Assembly: GCF_019429625.1 (NCBI RefSeq)
Contig: NZ_JAHXRW010000015.1
Span: 1-64,000, forward strand
Direction: 5' to 3'
Length of the DNA: 64,000 nucleotides
From: Celeribacter sp. PS-C1
GTDB lineage: Bacteria > Pseudomonadota > Alphaproteobacteria > Rhodobacterales > Rhodobacteraceae
The notes below the pieces were generated by a model. It was given only the letters and a program-made list of their open reading frames with translations, searched no databases and was not told where the DNA came from. Both the position numbers and the translations under genes were made by a program. Within the stretch, counting starts at the first letter, position 1. Every line of letters begins with the position of its first letter. Of the stretch, positions 54,499 to 63,522 are shown in pieces.

Positions 54499-55680
54499 TT
54501 AGGTCGTGACCCTCAGTTCTGCGAGCCCGTGGAAGTGCCATGTGTCGGCATAGCGTGGCGGTTTGGTGAGGCGCAGATTTGGACAGCGTTCGAACAACCG
54601 GGGCAGGGCGACGCGCATTTCCAACCGAGCAAGCGGCGCACCAACGCAGAAATGGATGCCCGCGCCGAAAGCTGCGTTCTGTTTCACCTTGCGGCTCGGA
54701 TCAAAACGATTGGGATCGTCCCACGTGTCTTCGTCGCGGTTGGCGGCGGCCAGCAAAAGCCCGATTTTGTCACCGCGTTTCAGCTCTTGGCCAAGGAAAG
54801 TCGTATCCTCGTAAACCCAGCGCTGAAATAGGTGCAGCGGCGGGTCAAAGCGGAGCAATTCTTCGATGGTGCCGTCGATCTTCTCGTCCGAGAGAAGGTC
54901 CCGCGGCGTCTCATGCTCCAAAAGCGTTTTCACCGCGATGCCAAGGCTGTGCACCGTCGCTTCATGGCCCGCGTTTAGCAAAAGGATACAGGTGGTGATC
55001 AGCTCATCCGTGGTCAGTTTCTCGCCCTCGGATTCCGCCGCAATGAGCGAGGTGATCAGATCGTCCGCCGGTTGTGAACGGCGCGTCTCGACATAGGCGC
55101 GCATGAAGTCGGAGAACTCCGTGGCGGCTTGTGAGGCGGCCTCTTCGATTTCGCGCGTGCGGGTCGGGGTGTAAACCGCGACCATGGCGTTGGACCATGT
55201 CAAAAGCTGCTCCGACATCTCTTCGGGCACGCCCAAAAGGCGACAGATGATCCGAACCGGCACCATTTTCGCAAACGTGGGCATGAGGTCGAACTCACCC
55301 TCGGGAAAGCGATCCATCAGGTCGTCAACGATCTCTTCGAGATCCGGGACCAGCGCCTTGATCCGGCGCGAGGTAAACGCGCGCAACACCAAAGACCGCA
55401 GCCGACGGTGTCGTTCGCCTTCTAGCTCCAGCATCGAATGATCTTCAATGTCGTAAAAGGCGCGCAGATGGTCCGGTATGTCGGGCGCGAACCCCTCAGG
55501 CGCCTGACGCCCAAAGCGATTGTCCCGCAGCGCCATCGACACCCCGTCATAGCCCGCAATCACCGGCAGGGTCAGTTCCTCCCAGAACACCATTCGACCA
55601 CCAGCGCGCAGTTGGTCGTAAAACGGGTAGGGGTTCTGGACAAAGGTGGGATCGTTCGGGGCGCAGGAAAAACGTTTCAT
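54499..55680 (-). CDS. Cytochrome P450
   Basis: A 393-residue soluble class I bacterial P450. The I-helix has LNAGHEAT, the K-helix EELLRF, and the haem loop FGAGIHFCVGAPLAR with proximal Cys345. No ferredoxin or ferredoxin reductase gene is adjacent, so redox partners must be elsewhere. It lies within the block that splits the trp genes. A substrate cannot be predicted. Confidence 0.9.
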   Translation of the reverse strand: MKRFSCAPNDPTFVQNPYPFYDQLRAGGRMVFWEELTLPVIAGYDGVSMALRDNRFGRQAPEGFAPDIPDHLRAFYDIEDHSMLELEGERHRRLRSLVLRAFTSRRIKALVPDLEEIVDDLMDRFPEGEFDLMPTFAKMVPVRIICRLLGVPEEMSEQLLTWSNAMVAVYTPTRTREIEEAASQAATEFSDFMRAYVETRRSQPADDLITSLIAAESEGEKLTTDELITTCILLLNAGHEATVHSLGIAVKTLLEHETPRDLLSDEKIDGTIEELLRFDPPLHLFQRWVYEDTTFLGQELKRGDKIGLLLAAANRDEDTWDDPNRFDPSRKVKQNAAFGAGIHFCVGAPLARLEMRVALPRLFERCPNLRLTKPPRYADTWHFHGLAELRVTT

Positions 55681-55750
55681 AACCCCTCTTTGACTGCGAA
55701 GCGCTTTCCTTTGCAAGCGGGGTTTTCTACTCTGTCTCCATGAAAGGCCG

Positions 55751-57535
55751 ATGATGGACAAGACCGCTCTCCCAGATGATGCCCCTGCGCCGCCGCGCCA
55801 TCGCCTGTTCTGGGCGCTGGGCGGGGTTTTGGCCGTGGCCCTCTTGGGGCTTTCGGTTTTTGTCCTGAGTTTTCGCGCCGAATTGGATCAGGCCAGCGAA
55901 CGCGGGTCTTCTGACTTGGCGCTCGCCTCCGATCGGCTGACCACCGGGTTGCAACGATATCGCGAATTGGCGGTGTTTCTTTCGGATCACCCGACGGTTC
56001 TGGCATTGGTCTTTGCGCAAGCGCCCGGTGACAGCCCGAAGCAGGCGACTTCGGATCTGTTGCAAGGGTTGTCCGACAAGACCGGCGCGCATTCTCTGAT
56101 GGTGATCGGCGGCGCGGGGCAGGTTTTGGCCACCGCCGGAGAAACCCGCTTGCCCACGGGCGCCCGCGCAGCTGTGACCCGGGCGATGGACGGGGCCTTG
56201 GGCGTCGCGCATTTCGTCGATCTTGAGGGACGCAGGCGCTACGTCTTTGCAGCGCCCGTGTTTTCCCCCGGTGGACCCGCGCGGGGCGCCGTGGTGGTCA
56301 ATGTCGACATCGGGCTGTTGGAATGGGGCTGGCCGACCGAGGCCTCGGCGATCTATTTCACCGATCAATACGGCGTGGTCTTTGTCACCAATCGCTCCGA
56401 ACTTGTCTTGCGCGGCGGCAGTGCCGGGCCCTTGCCCGTGACCCACAGGTATACCGTCTCCGACCATGACATCTGGCGCCATCAAGCCGGGCCCTACATC
56501 CCGTCGCCCGCTTTGCACCTGACGCAGCCACTGCCAGTTGTGGGGTTAGAGGCGGAGTTGCTCATGGATTTGCGCCCAGTTCTGTCGATGGCGGGGCTGC
56601 AAGCCGGAATGGCCTCTGCGCTCGCGCTTGTTTTCGCGGCGTTCCTGTTTTTTGCCAAGGAGCGGCGGCGCACCTTGGCGGAGGCCAACGCGCGGCTGGA
56701 GGCCCGTGTCGCAGCGCGGACCGAGGCCTTGGAACTGGCCAACCGCGAGTTGCAACATGAGGTCCACGAACGCCACGAGGCCGAAGCCCGCCTCAAACGC
56801 GCGCAGGCCGATCTGGTGCAGGCCGGAAAGCTCTCTGCGCTGGGCGAAATGTCGGCGGGGATCAGCCATGAATTGAACCAGCCACTGATGGCGATCCGGT
56901 CTTTTGCGGAAAATGCGCAGGCCTTTCTGGAGCGTGAAAATCCGCAGAAGGCCGCTGACAATCTCGGCCGCATTTCCGAACTTGCCCGCCGCATGGGGCG
57001 GATCATCAAGAACCTGCGCGCTTTTGCCCGCCAAGAGCCTGAGACGATCACGGATGTGGAATTGACCAGCGTGATCGAGGCCGCATTGGAAATGACGCAG
57101 GCGAAAATCTCCAACGCGGGTGTGACACTCGACTGGACACCCGGGGCGCAGGTCTGGGTTCGGGGCGGTGAAGTGCGCTTGCAGCAGGTGGTGATGAACC
57201 TCCTGTCCAATGCCGTTGACGCCATGAGCGATGCGTCAGACAAACGGATTGAAATTCGGCTCTCTCCCGGAGATCCCACGCGGCTCACCATTTCTGACAG
57301 CGGCCCCGGCATTTCCGAGCCGGAGAAAATCTTTGACCCGTTCTACACCACCAAAGAGGTTGGCGCTTCTGAGGGCATGGGGCTTGGCCTGTCGATTTCC
57401 TACGGGCTTGTGCAGAGCTTCGGCGGGCGGATTCGCGGTGAGAACCGATCTGGCGGTGGGGCCGTGTTCACCATAGAATTGCAGCCCGCCATAAGGGGTG
57501 AGCCGCAAAAGGAGAGCCTTGATGCCACATATTGA
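55751..57535 (+). CDS. dctB: DctB-like sensor histidine kinase
   Basis: A 594-residue membrane kinase for C4-dicarboxylate-type signals. Layout: helix at about 20-40, periplasmic sensor domain (about 45-275), helix at about 279-299, coiled-coil linker, HisKA with His373 in GISHELNQPL, and HATPase with VVMNLLSNAVDAM and GMGLGLSI. It overlaps the regulator gene by 14 bases. It controls the TRAP transporter genes downstream by context. Confidence 0.9.
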   Translation: MMDKTALPDDAPAPPRHRLFWALGGVLAVALLGLSVFVLSFRAELDQASERGSSDLALASDRLTTGLQRYRELAVFLSDHPTVLALVFAQAPGDSPKQATSDLLQGLSDKTGAHSLMVIGGAGQVLATAGETRLPTGARAAVTRAMDGALGVAHFVDLEGRRRYVFAAPVFSPGGPARGAVVVNVDIGLLEWGWPTEASAIYFTDQYGVVFVTNRSELVLRGGSAGPLPVTHRYTVSDHDIWRHQAGPYIPSPALHLTQPLPVVGLEAELLMDLRPVLSMAGLQAGMASALALVFAAFLFFAKERRRTLAEANARLEARVAARTEALELANRELQHEVHERHEAEARLKRAQADLVQAGKLSALGEMSAGISHELNQPLMAIRSFAENAQAFLERENPQKAADNLGRISELARRMGRIIKNLRAFARQEPETITDVELTSVIEAALEMTQAKISNAGVTLDWTPGAQVWVRGGEVRLQQVVMNLLSNAVDAMSDASDKRIEIRLSPGDPTRLTISDSGPGISEPEKIFDPFYTTKEVGASEGMGLGLSISYGLVQSFGGRIRGENRSGGGAVFTIELQPAIRGEPQKESLDATY

Positions 57536-58751
57536 TCGCGTGCTTCTGGTCGATGACGATGCCTCCGTGCGCGAAGCGCTGGGGCAGACGTTGGAGTTAG
57601 CTGATCTCAGCGCCACGCTTGCGGGCAGCTACATTGAGGCCAAGGATCACATTTCTCGCGACTTTCCCGGCGTTGTGGTTTCCGACATCCGCATGCCCGG
57701 CAAGGACGGCTTTGCGCTTTTGGCCTTTGCGCAATCAGTCGATCCGGAACTTCCGGTGATTTTGTTGACCGGCGAGGGCGACGTGCCCATGGCGGTGCGC
57801 GGCATTTCCGAAGGTGCGTTTGATTTCCTTGAAAAACCCTGCGCGCCACAGGACTTGATCGCTGTCGTCGAAAAGGCTTTGAAAACCCGCTCTCTCGTGT
57901 TGGAAAACCGCCGCCTCAAACGACAGGTCGAACAGGGCGACGCCGCCGCGCGGCTCTTGCGCGGCTCTTCCGATCTGTCGAAACGCATGCGCGAAGAGGC
58001 CCGCGCGGTGGCGCGCTCTGCCGCCGATGTGTTGGTCACCGGCGAGCCGGGGGTGGGAACCGCGAAAATGGCCGAGGTGGTGCATCTCCTGTCGGCGGGT
58101 TCCATGGCGCCCTTCGTCAAATACCCGGCCTCTGCCATGACGGCCGAGACCCTGTCGCAGGCATTTGCGGCCGCGAAAGGCGGCTCCGTGTTTCTCGATG
58201 AGATTGCTGGCCTGTCGTCACCCGCGCAATTCGCGCTTTTGGAAGAGTTGGAAAGCCACGATCGTCCGCGCCTGATCGCCGGGACCTATGCCGATCTGAG
58301 CGAGGCGGCACGGGAAGGGCGGTTTTCGCCCGATCTGTTCTATCGGTTGGAGGCCGCCGTGATCCGCATCCCGCCACTGCGCGAGCGCCGCGAGGACATT
58401 CCGGTGCTGTTTCGCCACTACGTCAACATCGCTTGCGAGCAATCGGACCTTCCGGTGCCAGAGATCACCTCTGAGGTCATTTCAAACCTTTTGGCACAGG
58501 ATTGGCCTGGCAATGCGCGCTCGCTGATGAACGCGGCGATGCGCTTTGCAATGGGGCTGACGGAAGGCGAGGCGCAGGAGGAACTGGGCTTGGCCGAACA
58601 ACTGGCGCAGGTCGAGCGGTCCTTGTTGATCGCGGCGCTGCAACGTCACCACGGAAATGCGACTGAGGCGGCGAAGGGCCTGAAACTGCCGCGCAAGACC
58701 TTTTATGACAAGCTGACGCGGCATGGGGTGAAGGCGGAGGTGTATCGCTAA
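57522..58751 (+). CDS. dctD: DctD-like response regulator lacking the GAFTGA motif
   Basis: A 409-residue protein with a receiver domain (Asp55 in SDIRMPG, Lys105 in EKP), an AAA+ domain and a C-terminal Fis-type HTH (NATEAAKGLKLPRKTFYDKL). Within the AAA+ domain Walker B is kept (VFLDEI, 223-228) and PPLRERREDI is kept. The GAFTGA loop that contacts sigma-54 is missing, and Walker A reads GEPGVGTAKM (174-183) in place of GxxGxGKE. Sigma-54 activation is therefore unlikely, as with the GAFTGA-less NtrC of Rhodobacter capsulatus. Confidence 0.85.
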   Translation: MPHIDRVLLVDDDASVREALGQTLELADLSATLAGSYIEAKDHISRDFPGVVVSDIRMPGKDGFALLAFAQSVDPELPVILLTGEGDVPMAVRGISEGAFDFLEKPCAPQDLIAVVEKALKTRSLVLENRRLKRQVEQGDAAARLLRGSSDLSKRMREEARAVARSAADVLVTGEPGVGTAKMAEVVHLLSAGSMAPFVKYPASAMTAETLSQAFAAAKGGSVFLDEIAGLSSPAQFALLEELESHDRPRLIAGTYADLSEAAREGRFSPDLFYRLEAAVIRIPPLRERREDIPVLFRHYVNIACEQSDLPVPEITSEVISNLLAQDWPGNARSLMNAAMRFAMGLTEGEAQEELGLAEQLAQVERSLLIAALQRHHGNATEAAKGLKLPRKTFYDKLTRHGVKAEVYR

Positions 58752-58899
58752 GGCCGCCACCGGCGCGCCGTTCCTACCTACGATGCGCGTTGCAAACTGC
58801 AAAAGCATCACCTGATACCTTGCTTAAATTCGGTGCGATCTGTCACCTGTCCCCGACCCGGATGGGAGTGATCCGGGATGGACTTATGGGAGGTACATC

Positions 58900-59901
58900 A
58901 TGAAATTTCTGACTTGCGCGCTGGCCGCCAGCGCCATCATTTCGTCTGCCGGAACGGCCTTTGCGGCCTGCGATCCGGGCGAGATCGTCATCAAGTTCAG
59001 TCATATCGTCAACACGGACAAACACCCGAAAGGCATCGCAGCTTCGCTGCTGATGGAGCGGGTGAATACCGAGATGGACGGCAAGGCCTGTATGGAGATG
59101 TATCCGAACGCTACCCTCTACAATGACGATCAGGTGCTTGAGGCGATGCTTCAGGGCGATGTGCAACTGGCGGCGCCGTCGCTGTCGAAATTCGAAACCT
59201 TCACCAAGCAATTCCGGATTTTCGATCTGCCGTTCATGTTCAAGAACATCGAGGCTGTCGACGAGTTCCAAAACTCGGAAACCGGGCAGGCGATGAAAGA
59301 AGGAATGGTGCGGCGTGGCCTCTTGGGGCTGGAGTTCTGGCACAATGGCCTGAAACAGATCACGGCGGACCGTCCGGTTCAGATGCCGGAAGACCTCGAA
59401 GGGCTCAAGATGCGGGTGCAACCTGCCGAGGTGATCATCGAACAGATGCGCGCGCTCAAGGCCAATCCGCAGCCGATGGCTTTCCCCGAAGTTTACGGCG
59501 CGCTTCAGACCGGCGTGGTCGACGGCCAGCAGAATACCTATTCCAACATCTATGGTCAGAAATTCTTCGAGGTGCAGGACGGTGTGACGGAAACCAACCA
59601 CCTGCTGCTTGACTATATGGTCGTGACCTCGGTCGATTGGTGGGACAGCCTGCCCGAGGATGTGCGCACGCAATTCGGCACCATCCTGCATGAGGTGACT
59701 GTGGCCCGTAACGGGGAGTCCGAGCGTGTGAACATGGAAGCGAAACAGGGCATCCTCGATGCTGGTGGTGTCGTGCGCGAACTGACCGAAGACCAGCGGA
59801 CGGCCTGGGTCGAGGCGATGAAACCCGTCTGGGCGATCTTCGAAGAAGAAGTCGGTGCCGAGAACATCGCCGCCGCCCAAGAGATCAATGCGCGGCATTG
59901 A
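58900..59901 (+). CDS. dctP: TRAP transporter solute-binding protein, first copy
   Basis: A 333-residue periplasmic DctP-family receptor with a signal peptide (cut after AFA, residue 22) and the typical VIKFSHIVNTDKHPKG opening. Its conserved Arg in MRVQPAEV near 168 binds the substrate carboxylate. GGGAGG precedes the start. It is aligned along its whole length, without gaps, with the next gene. Confidence 0.92.
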   Translation: MKFLTCALAASAIISSAGTAFAACDPGEIVIKFSHIVNTDKHPKGIAASLLMERVNTEMDGKACMEMYPNATLYNDDQVLEAMLQGDVQLAAPSLSKFETFTKQFRIFDLPFMFKNIEAVDEFQNSETGQAMKEGMVRRGLLGLEFWHNGLKQITADRPVQMPEDLEGLKMRVQPAEVIIEQMRALKANPQPMAFPEVYGALQTGVVDGQQNTYSNIYGQKFFEVQDGVTETNHLLLDYMVVTSVDWWDSLPEDVRTQFGTILHEVTVARNGESERVNMEAKQGILDAGGVVRELTEDQRTAWVEAMKPVWAIFEEEVGAENIAAAQEINARH

Positions 59902-59927
59902 TCGCAGAACGACCTCTTGAGTCGATC

Positions 59928-59978
59928 TGTGCGATTTTCCGCACATGCGCAATTTTCTTGCGTGCGGAAAATCGCACA
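59928..59978. promoter_or_regulatory. 17-base perfect inverted repeat between the dctP copies
   Basis: TGTGCGATTTTCCGCAC (59928-59944) and its exact complement GTGCGGAAAATCGCACA (59962-59978) flank a 17-base loop. There is no T run after it, and it sits about 200 bases before the second dctP. It could be a regulator-binding site for the DctD-like protein or a message-end hairpin after dctP1. Confidence 0.6.
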
Positions 59979-60180
59979 CTTGCGTTGGACGCATGGCCGA
60001 TATGCATTTTTGCGTTCTCTTAACATGCTGACATTAAAGGGTTTTCAAGAAATTTTTAACATTTCTTCACCTCCCCTTGATGCAAAGTGAAGCGCTTTGT
60101 TTTCTCTGCCAAGAGCCTGTCGGGGCCGTTCCGTCCCGATATGCGCCAGATCTTTCGATTTCATGACAGGGAGGATACCC

Positions 60181-61182
60181 ATGAAATTTCTCGCAACCGC
60201 TGCAACGGCCCTTGCGCTTTCCGTGACCGCTACCACCGCTTTCGCCGCCTGTGACGACGGCGAAATGGTGATCAAGTTCAGCCACGTCACCAACACCGAC
60301 AAGCACCCCAAAGGCATCGCCGCCAACCTGTTCATGGAACGCGTGAACGCTGAGATGGACGGCAAGGTCTGTGTCGAGGTCTACCCGAACTCCACGCTCT
60401 ACAACGACGATCAGGTGCTCGAGGCGATGCTTCAGGGCGACGTTCAGATGGCGGCTCCGTCGCTGTCGAAATTCGAGACCTTCTCCAAAGTTTACCGCAT
60501 CTTCGATCTGCCCTTCATGTTCAAAAACATGGACGCCGTGGAAGAGTTCCAATCCTCCGAGGCCGGTCAGAACATGAAAGAGGCCATGGTGCGTCGTGGT
60601 CTGTTGGGCCTTGGTTTCTGGCACAACGGTCTGAAACAATTCTCCGCCAACAAGCCGCTTCTGGAGCCGGGTGACGCCGCCGGTCTCAAGTTCCGTGTGC
60701 AGCCCTCCGACGTGCTCGTTGCGCAGATGAACGCGCTCGACGCCTCCCCGCAGCCGATGGCCTTCTCCGAGGTCTACGGCGCGCTGCAAACCGGCGTTGT
60801 GGACGGTCAGGAAAACACCTGGTCCAACATCTACGGCCAGAAATTCTTTGAAGTTCAAGACGGCATCACCGAGACCAACCACGGTCTCCTTGACTACATG
60901 GTCGTGACCTCCGTTGATTGGTGGGAAGGCTTGGACGCCGACATCCGCGACCAGCTCGCCACCATCATGAATGAAGTGACCGCCGACCGGAACGCCGCCA
61001 TCGCCGAAGTCGACGCCGACAACCGTCAGGCCGTGCTGGACGCCGGCGGTGTGATCCGCGAGCTGAGCGACGAGCAGCGTCAGGCTTGGGTCGATGTGAT
61101 GAAGCCGGTTTGGGCCGAGTTCGAAGGCGACGTGGGCGCCGACAACATCGCGCTGGCACAAGAAATCAACGCCAAACACTAA
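60181..61182 (+). CDS. dctP: TRAP transporter solute-binding protein, second copy
   Basis: A 333-residue paralogue of the previous gene, with the same length, signal peptide and motifs (MVIKFSHVTNTDKHPKG, FRVQPSDV). Differences gather in the region around 150-170 (ANKPLLEPGDAAG against ADRPVQMPEDLEG), near the ligand pocket, so ligand range may differ. The ATG at 60181 follows GGGAGG. It lies next to dctQ and is the more likely core partner of the transporter. Confidence 0.92.
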   Translation: MKFLATAATALALSVTATTAFAACDDGEMVIKFSHVTNTDKHPKGIAANLFMERVNAEMDGKVCVEVYPNSTLYNDDQVLEAMLQGDVQMAAPSLSKFETFSKVYRIFDLPFMFKNMDAVEEFQSSEAGQNMKEAMVRRGLLGLGFWHNGLKQFSANKPLLEPGDAAGLKFRVQPSDVLVAQMNALDASPQPMAFSEVYGALQTGVVDGQENTWSNIYGQKFFEVQDGITETNHGLLDYMVVTSVDWWEGLDADIRDQLATIMNEVTADRNAAIAEVDADNRQAVLDAGGVIRELSDEQRQAWVDVMKPVWAEFEGDVGADNIALAQEINAKH

Positions 61183-61296
61183 GCGCGTTTGACACGATTG
61201 ACGGGGCCCTGCCTGCGGGACGGGGCCTCGTTCGCACCCTTTCGGGTGAATGGGTCTGCGGCGTGCAGACCGGAGGGGCAAAAGGGGTCACTCATC

Positions 61297-61986
61297 ATGA
61301 CACAATACCAAGATAATCAGCCGAAAACGGCGACAGCGCGGTTCTTTGACGGGCTCGAAGAAAACATCATCGCGCTGATCCTCGGGCTTATGACGCTCAT
61401 CACCTTCGTAAACGTGGTGCTGCGCTATGTGTTCAACCATTCCCTGATCTGGGGCCTTGAAGTGGTGCTGATCCTCTTCGCCTGGCTCGTGCTTCTGGGG
61501 ATTTCCTACGGGTTCAAAAAGACTTCGCATCTGGGCGTCGACGCGGTGATCAACATCCTGCCGTCGCGCGGTCAGCGGGTGCTCGCCATCATTTCCGCCA
61601 TTGCCTGTCTGGCCTATGCGGGTCTCCTGATGAAAGGCGCTTGGGACTACTGGGCTCCCTTTGCGGCATTGCAGCCGACCGAGGGTCGTTGGTTCCCGCT
61701 GGGCTTCACCGAGGGGGTGCGCGACCGGGCATTCTATGTCACCGATCAGGTGCCGATGCTGGGCATTTTCCGCTGGCTTGAGGACGCGATCAACTATGGC
61801 GACAGCTATGACAAGCTGCCCCGCGTAGTGCCCTATTTCATCATTCCCTTCTCGGCGGCGCTGATCCTTCTGCGCGTGGTGCAGGCCACCATCCGCATTC
61901 TCAAAGGCACACAGCACTCCCTGATCGTCTCTCACGAGGCCGAAGACGAAGTCGAGCGCGTGGCGCACGGCGAATACGAGGAATAA
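61297..61986 (+). CDS. dctQ: TRAP transporter small membrane subunit DctQ
   Basis: A 229-residue membrane protein with four predicted helices (about 20-40, 52-70, 95-115 and 180-200) and the family stretch VLRYVFNHSLIWGLEV. Compared with compact DctQ proteins it has an extended periplasmic part (about 125-175). The ATG at 61297 is chosen; an upstream frame has no homology. It is five bases from dctM. Confidence 0.9.
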   Translation: MTQYQDNQPKTATARFFDGLEENIIALILGLMTLITFVNVVLRYVFNHSLIWGLEVVLILFAWLVLLGISYGFKKTSHLGVDAVINILPSRGQRVLAIISAIACLAYAGLLMKGAWDYWAPFAALQPTEGRWFPLGFTEGVRDRAFYVTDQVPMLGIFRWLEDAINYGDSYDKLPRVVPYFIIPFSAALILLRVVQATIRILKGTQHSLIVSHEAEDEVERVAHGEYEE

Positions 61987-61991
61987 CCCCA

Positions 61992-63386
61992 ATGGATGTC
62001 GTCTTTCTCTTTGTCATGGTCATTGGCCTCCTGCTGATCGGCGTGCCGATCGCGGTCTCTCTCGGCCTCTCCTCCATGATCTTCCTTTTGGTGTTCTCGG
62101 ACACCTCTCTGGCCTCCGTGGCGCAGTCGCTCTATCAGGCGATGGCCGGGCACTATACGCTTCTGGCCATTCCGTTCTTCATTCTTGCCTCCTCGTTCAT
62201 GTCGACGGGCGGCGTGGCCAAACGCATTGTGCGCTTTGCCATCGCCTGTGTGGGGCATTTCCATGGTGGTCTGGCGATTGCGGGCGTTTTTGCCTGTATG
62301 ATCTTTGCCGCACTTTCCGGCTCGTCGCCCGCGACCGTGGTCGCCATCGGCTCCATCGTCATCGCTGCGATGCGCCAAATGGGCTACACCAAAGACTTCG
62401 CCGCCGGTGTCATTGCTAACGCAGGCACCTTGGGCATCCTGATCCCGCCCTCCATCGTGATGGTGGTTTACGCCTCCGCCACCGACGTCTCCGTTGGCCG
62501 GATGTTCCTCGCGGGCGTTATTCCGGGCCTTTTGGCTGGCACCATGCTGATGCTGGCGATCTACGTGATCGCACGGATCAAAAAGCTGCCGAAAGGTGAA
62601 TGGGCTGGTTGGAGCGAAATCGGGCGCGCGTTCCGCGAAGCCTTCTGGGGCCTCATGCTCATCGTCATCATCATGGTCGGCATTTACGGTGTGCCGGGTG
62701 TGACGGGCGCGATCTTCACGCCGACCGAAGCCGCCGCTGTGGCCTCGATCTACGCCTTCCTCGTGGCTTCCTTTGTCTATCGTGACATGGGGCCGCTGGC
62801 AGATCGCGATGGCACCGGGCCGACCTCGTTGATGAGCAAACCCTACGCGCTGGTCACGGCCTTCTTCCACAAGGACACGCGCCACACGCTGTTCGATGCG
62901 GGCAAGCTTACGATCATGCTGATGTTTATCATCGCCAACGCGCTGATCCTGAAACATGTGCTGACCGACGAACAAATTCCGCAGCAAATCGCCCAGGCGA
63001 TGCTGTCGGCGGGCTTCGGCAAGATCATGTTCCTGATCATGGTCAACGTGATCCTCTTGATCGGTGGCCAGTTCATGGAACCCTCGGGCCTGATCGTGAT
63101 CGTCGCACCGCTGGTGTTCCCGATCGCCATCGAGTTGGGCGTCGATCCGATCCACCTCGGCATCATCATGGTGGTGAACATGGAGATCGGCATGATCACG
63201 CCGCCTGTGGGGCTGAACCTCTTCGTCACCTCGGGCGTTGCCGGGATGCCGATGATGGCCGTGGTCCGCGCCGCCCTGCCGTTCCTCGCGATCCTCTTCG
63301 TCTTCCTGATCCTTGTCACCTATGTGCCCGCGATCTCGACCTACCTGCCCACGACGCTGATGGGGCCGGAGATCATCACGAACTGA
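61992..63386 (+). CDS. dctM: TRAP transporter large membrane subunit DctM
   Basis: The sodium-driven translocating subunit. At 464 residues with about 12 helices it contains the family core ALSGSSPATVVAIGSI, IIPPSIVMVVYA-type segment and GMITPPVGLNLFVTSG. An insertion at about 260-300 (YRDMGPLADRDGTGPTSLM) makes it longer than typical 425-residue DctM. A terminator follows. Confidence 0.93.
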   Translation: MDVVFLFVMVIGLLLIGVPIAVSLGLSSMIFLLVFSDTSLASVAQSLYQAMAGHYTLLAIPFFILASSFMSTGGVAKRIVRFAIACVGHFHGGLAIAGVFACMIFAALSGSSPATVVAIGSIVIAAMRQMGYTKDFAAGVIANAGTLGILIPPSIVMVVYASATDVSVGRMFLAGVIPGLLAGTMLMLAIYVIARIKKLPKGEWAGWSEIGRAFREAFWGLMLIVIIMVGIYGVPGVTGAIFTPTEAAAVASIYAFLVASFVYRDMGPLADRDGTGPTSLMSKPYALVTAFFHKDTRHTLFDAGKLTIMLMFIIANALILKHVLTDEQIPQQIAQAMLSAGFGKIMFLIMVNVILLIGGQFMEPSGLIVIVAPLVFPIAIELGVDPIHLGIIMVVNMEIGMITPPVGLNLFVTSGVAGMPMMAVVRAALPFLAILFVFLILVTYVPAISTYLPTTLMGPEIITN

Positions 63387-63408
63387 CGAAATGTTCGATA
63401 TGGATAAG

Positions 63409-63433
63409 AAAAGGGGCCTCCGGGCCCCTTTTT
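63409..63433 (+). terminator. Terminator after dctM
   Basis: A 10-base stem AAAAGGGGCC / GGCCCCTTTT with loop TCCG and five T. Confidence 0.9.
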
Positions 63434-63463
63434 ACGTCTTCATTGCGGGGAAAATACTCAAAT

Positions 63464-63497
63464 AAAAACGGCGCGTCCTGTTGAGAGGGCGCGCCGT
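63464..63497 (-). terminator. Terminator after trpD
   Basis: Stem ACGGCGCG / CGCGCCGT with a T-rich minus-strand tail. It ends the trpD transcript before the inserted block. Confidence 0.7.
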
Positions 63498-63519
63498 GAG
63501 TATTTTTACTAAGAAGAAG
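63498..63519. repeat. 3'-flank repeat, copy 2
   Basis: GAGTATTTTTACTAAGAAGAAG, 20 of 22 bases equal to the copy beside purL, immediately beyond the trpD stop on the plus strand. Confidence 0.55.
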
Positions 63520-63522
63520 CGG

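Noticed and set aside
53126-63522. A mobile element carrying the inserted block
   Set aside because: No transposase, integrase, flanking direct repeat or tRNA target could be seen at either border.
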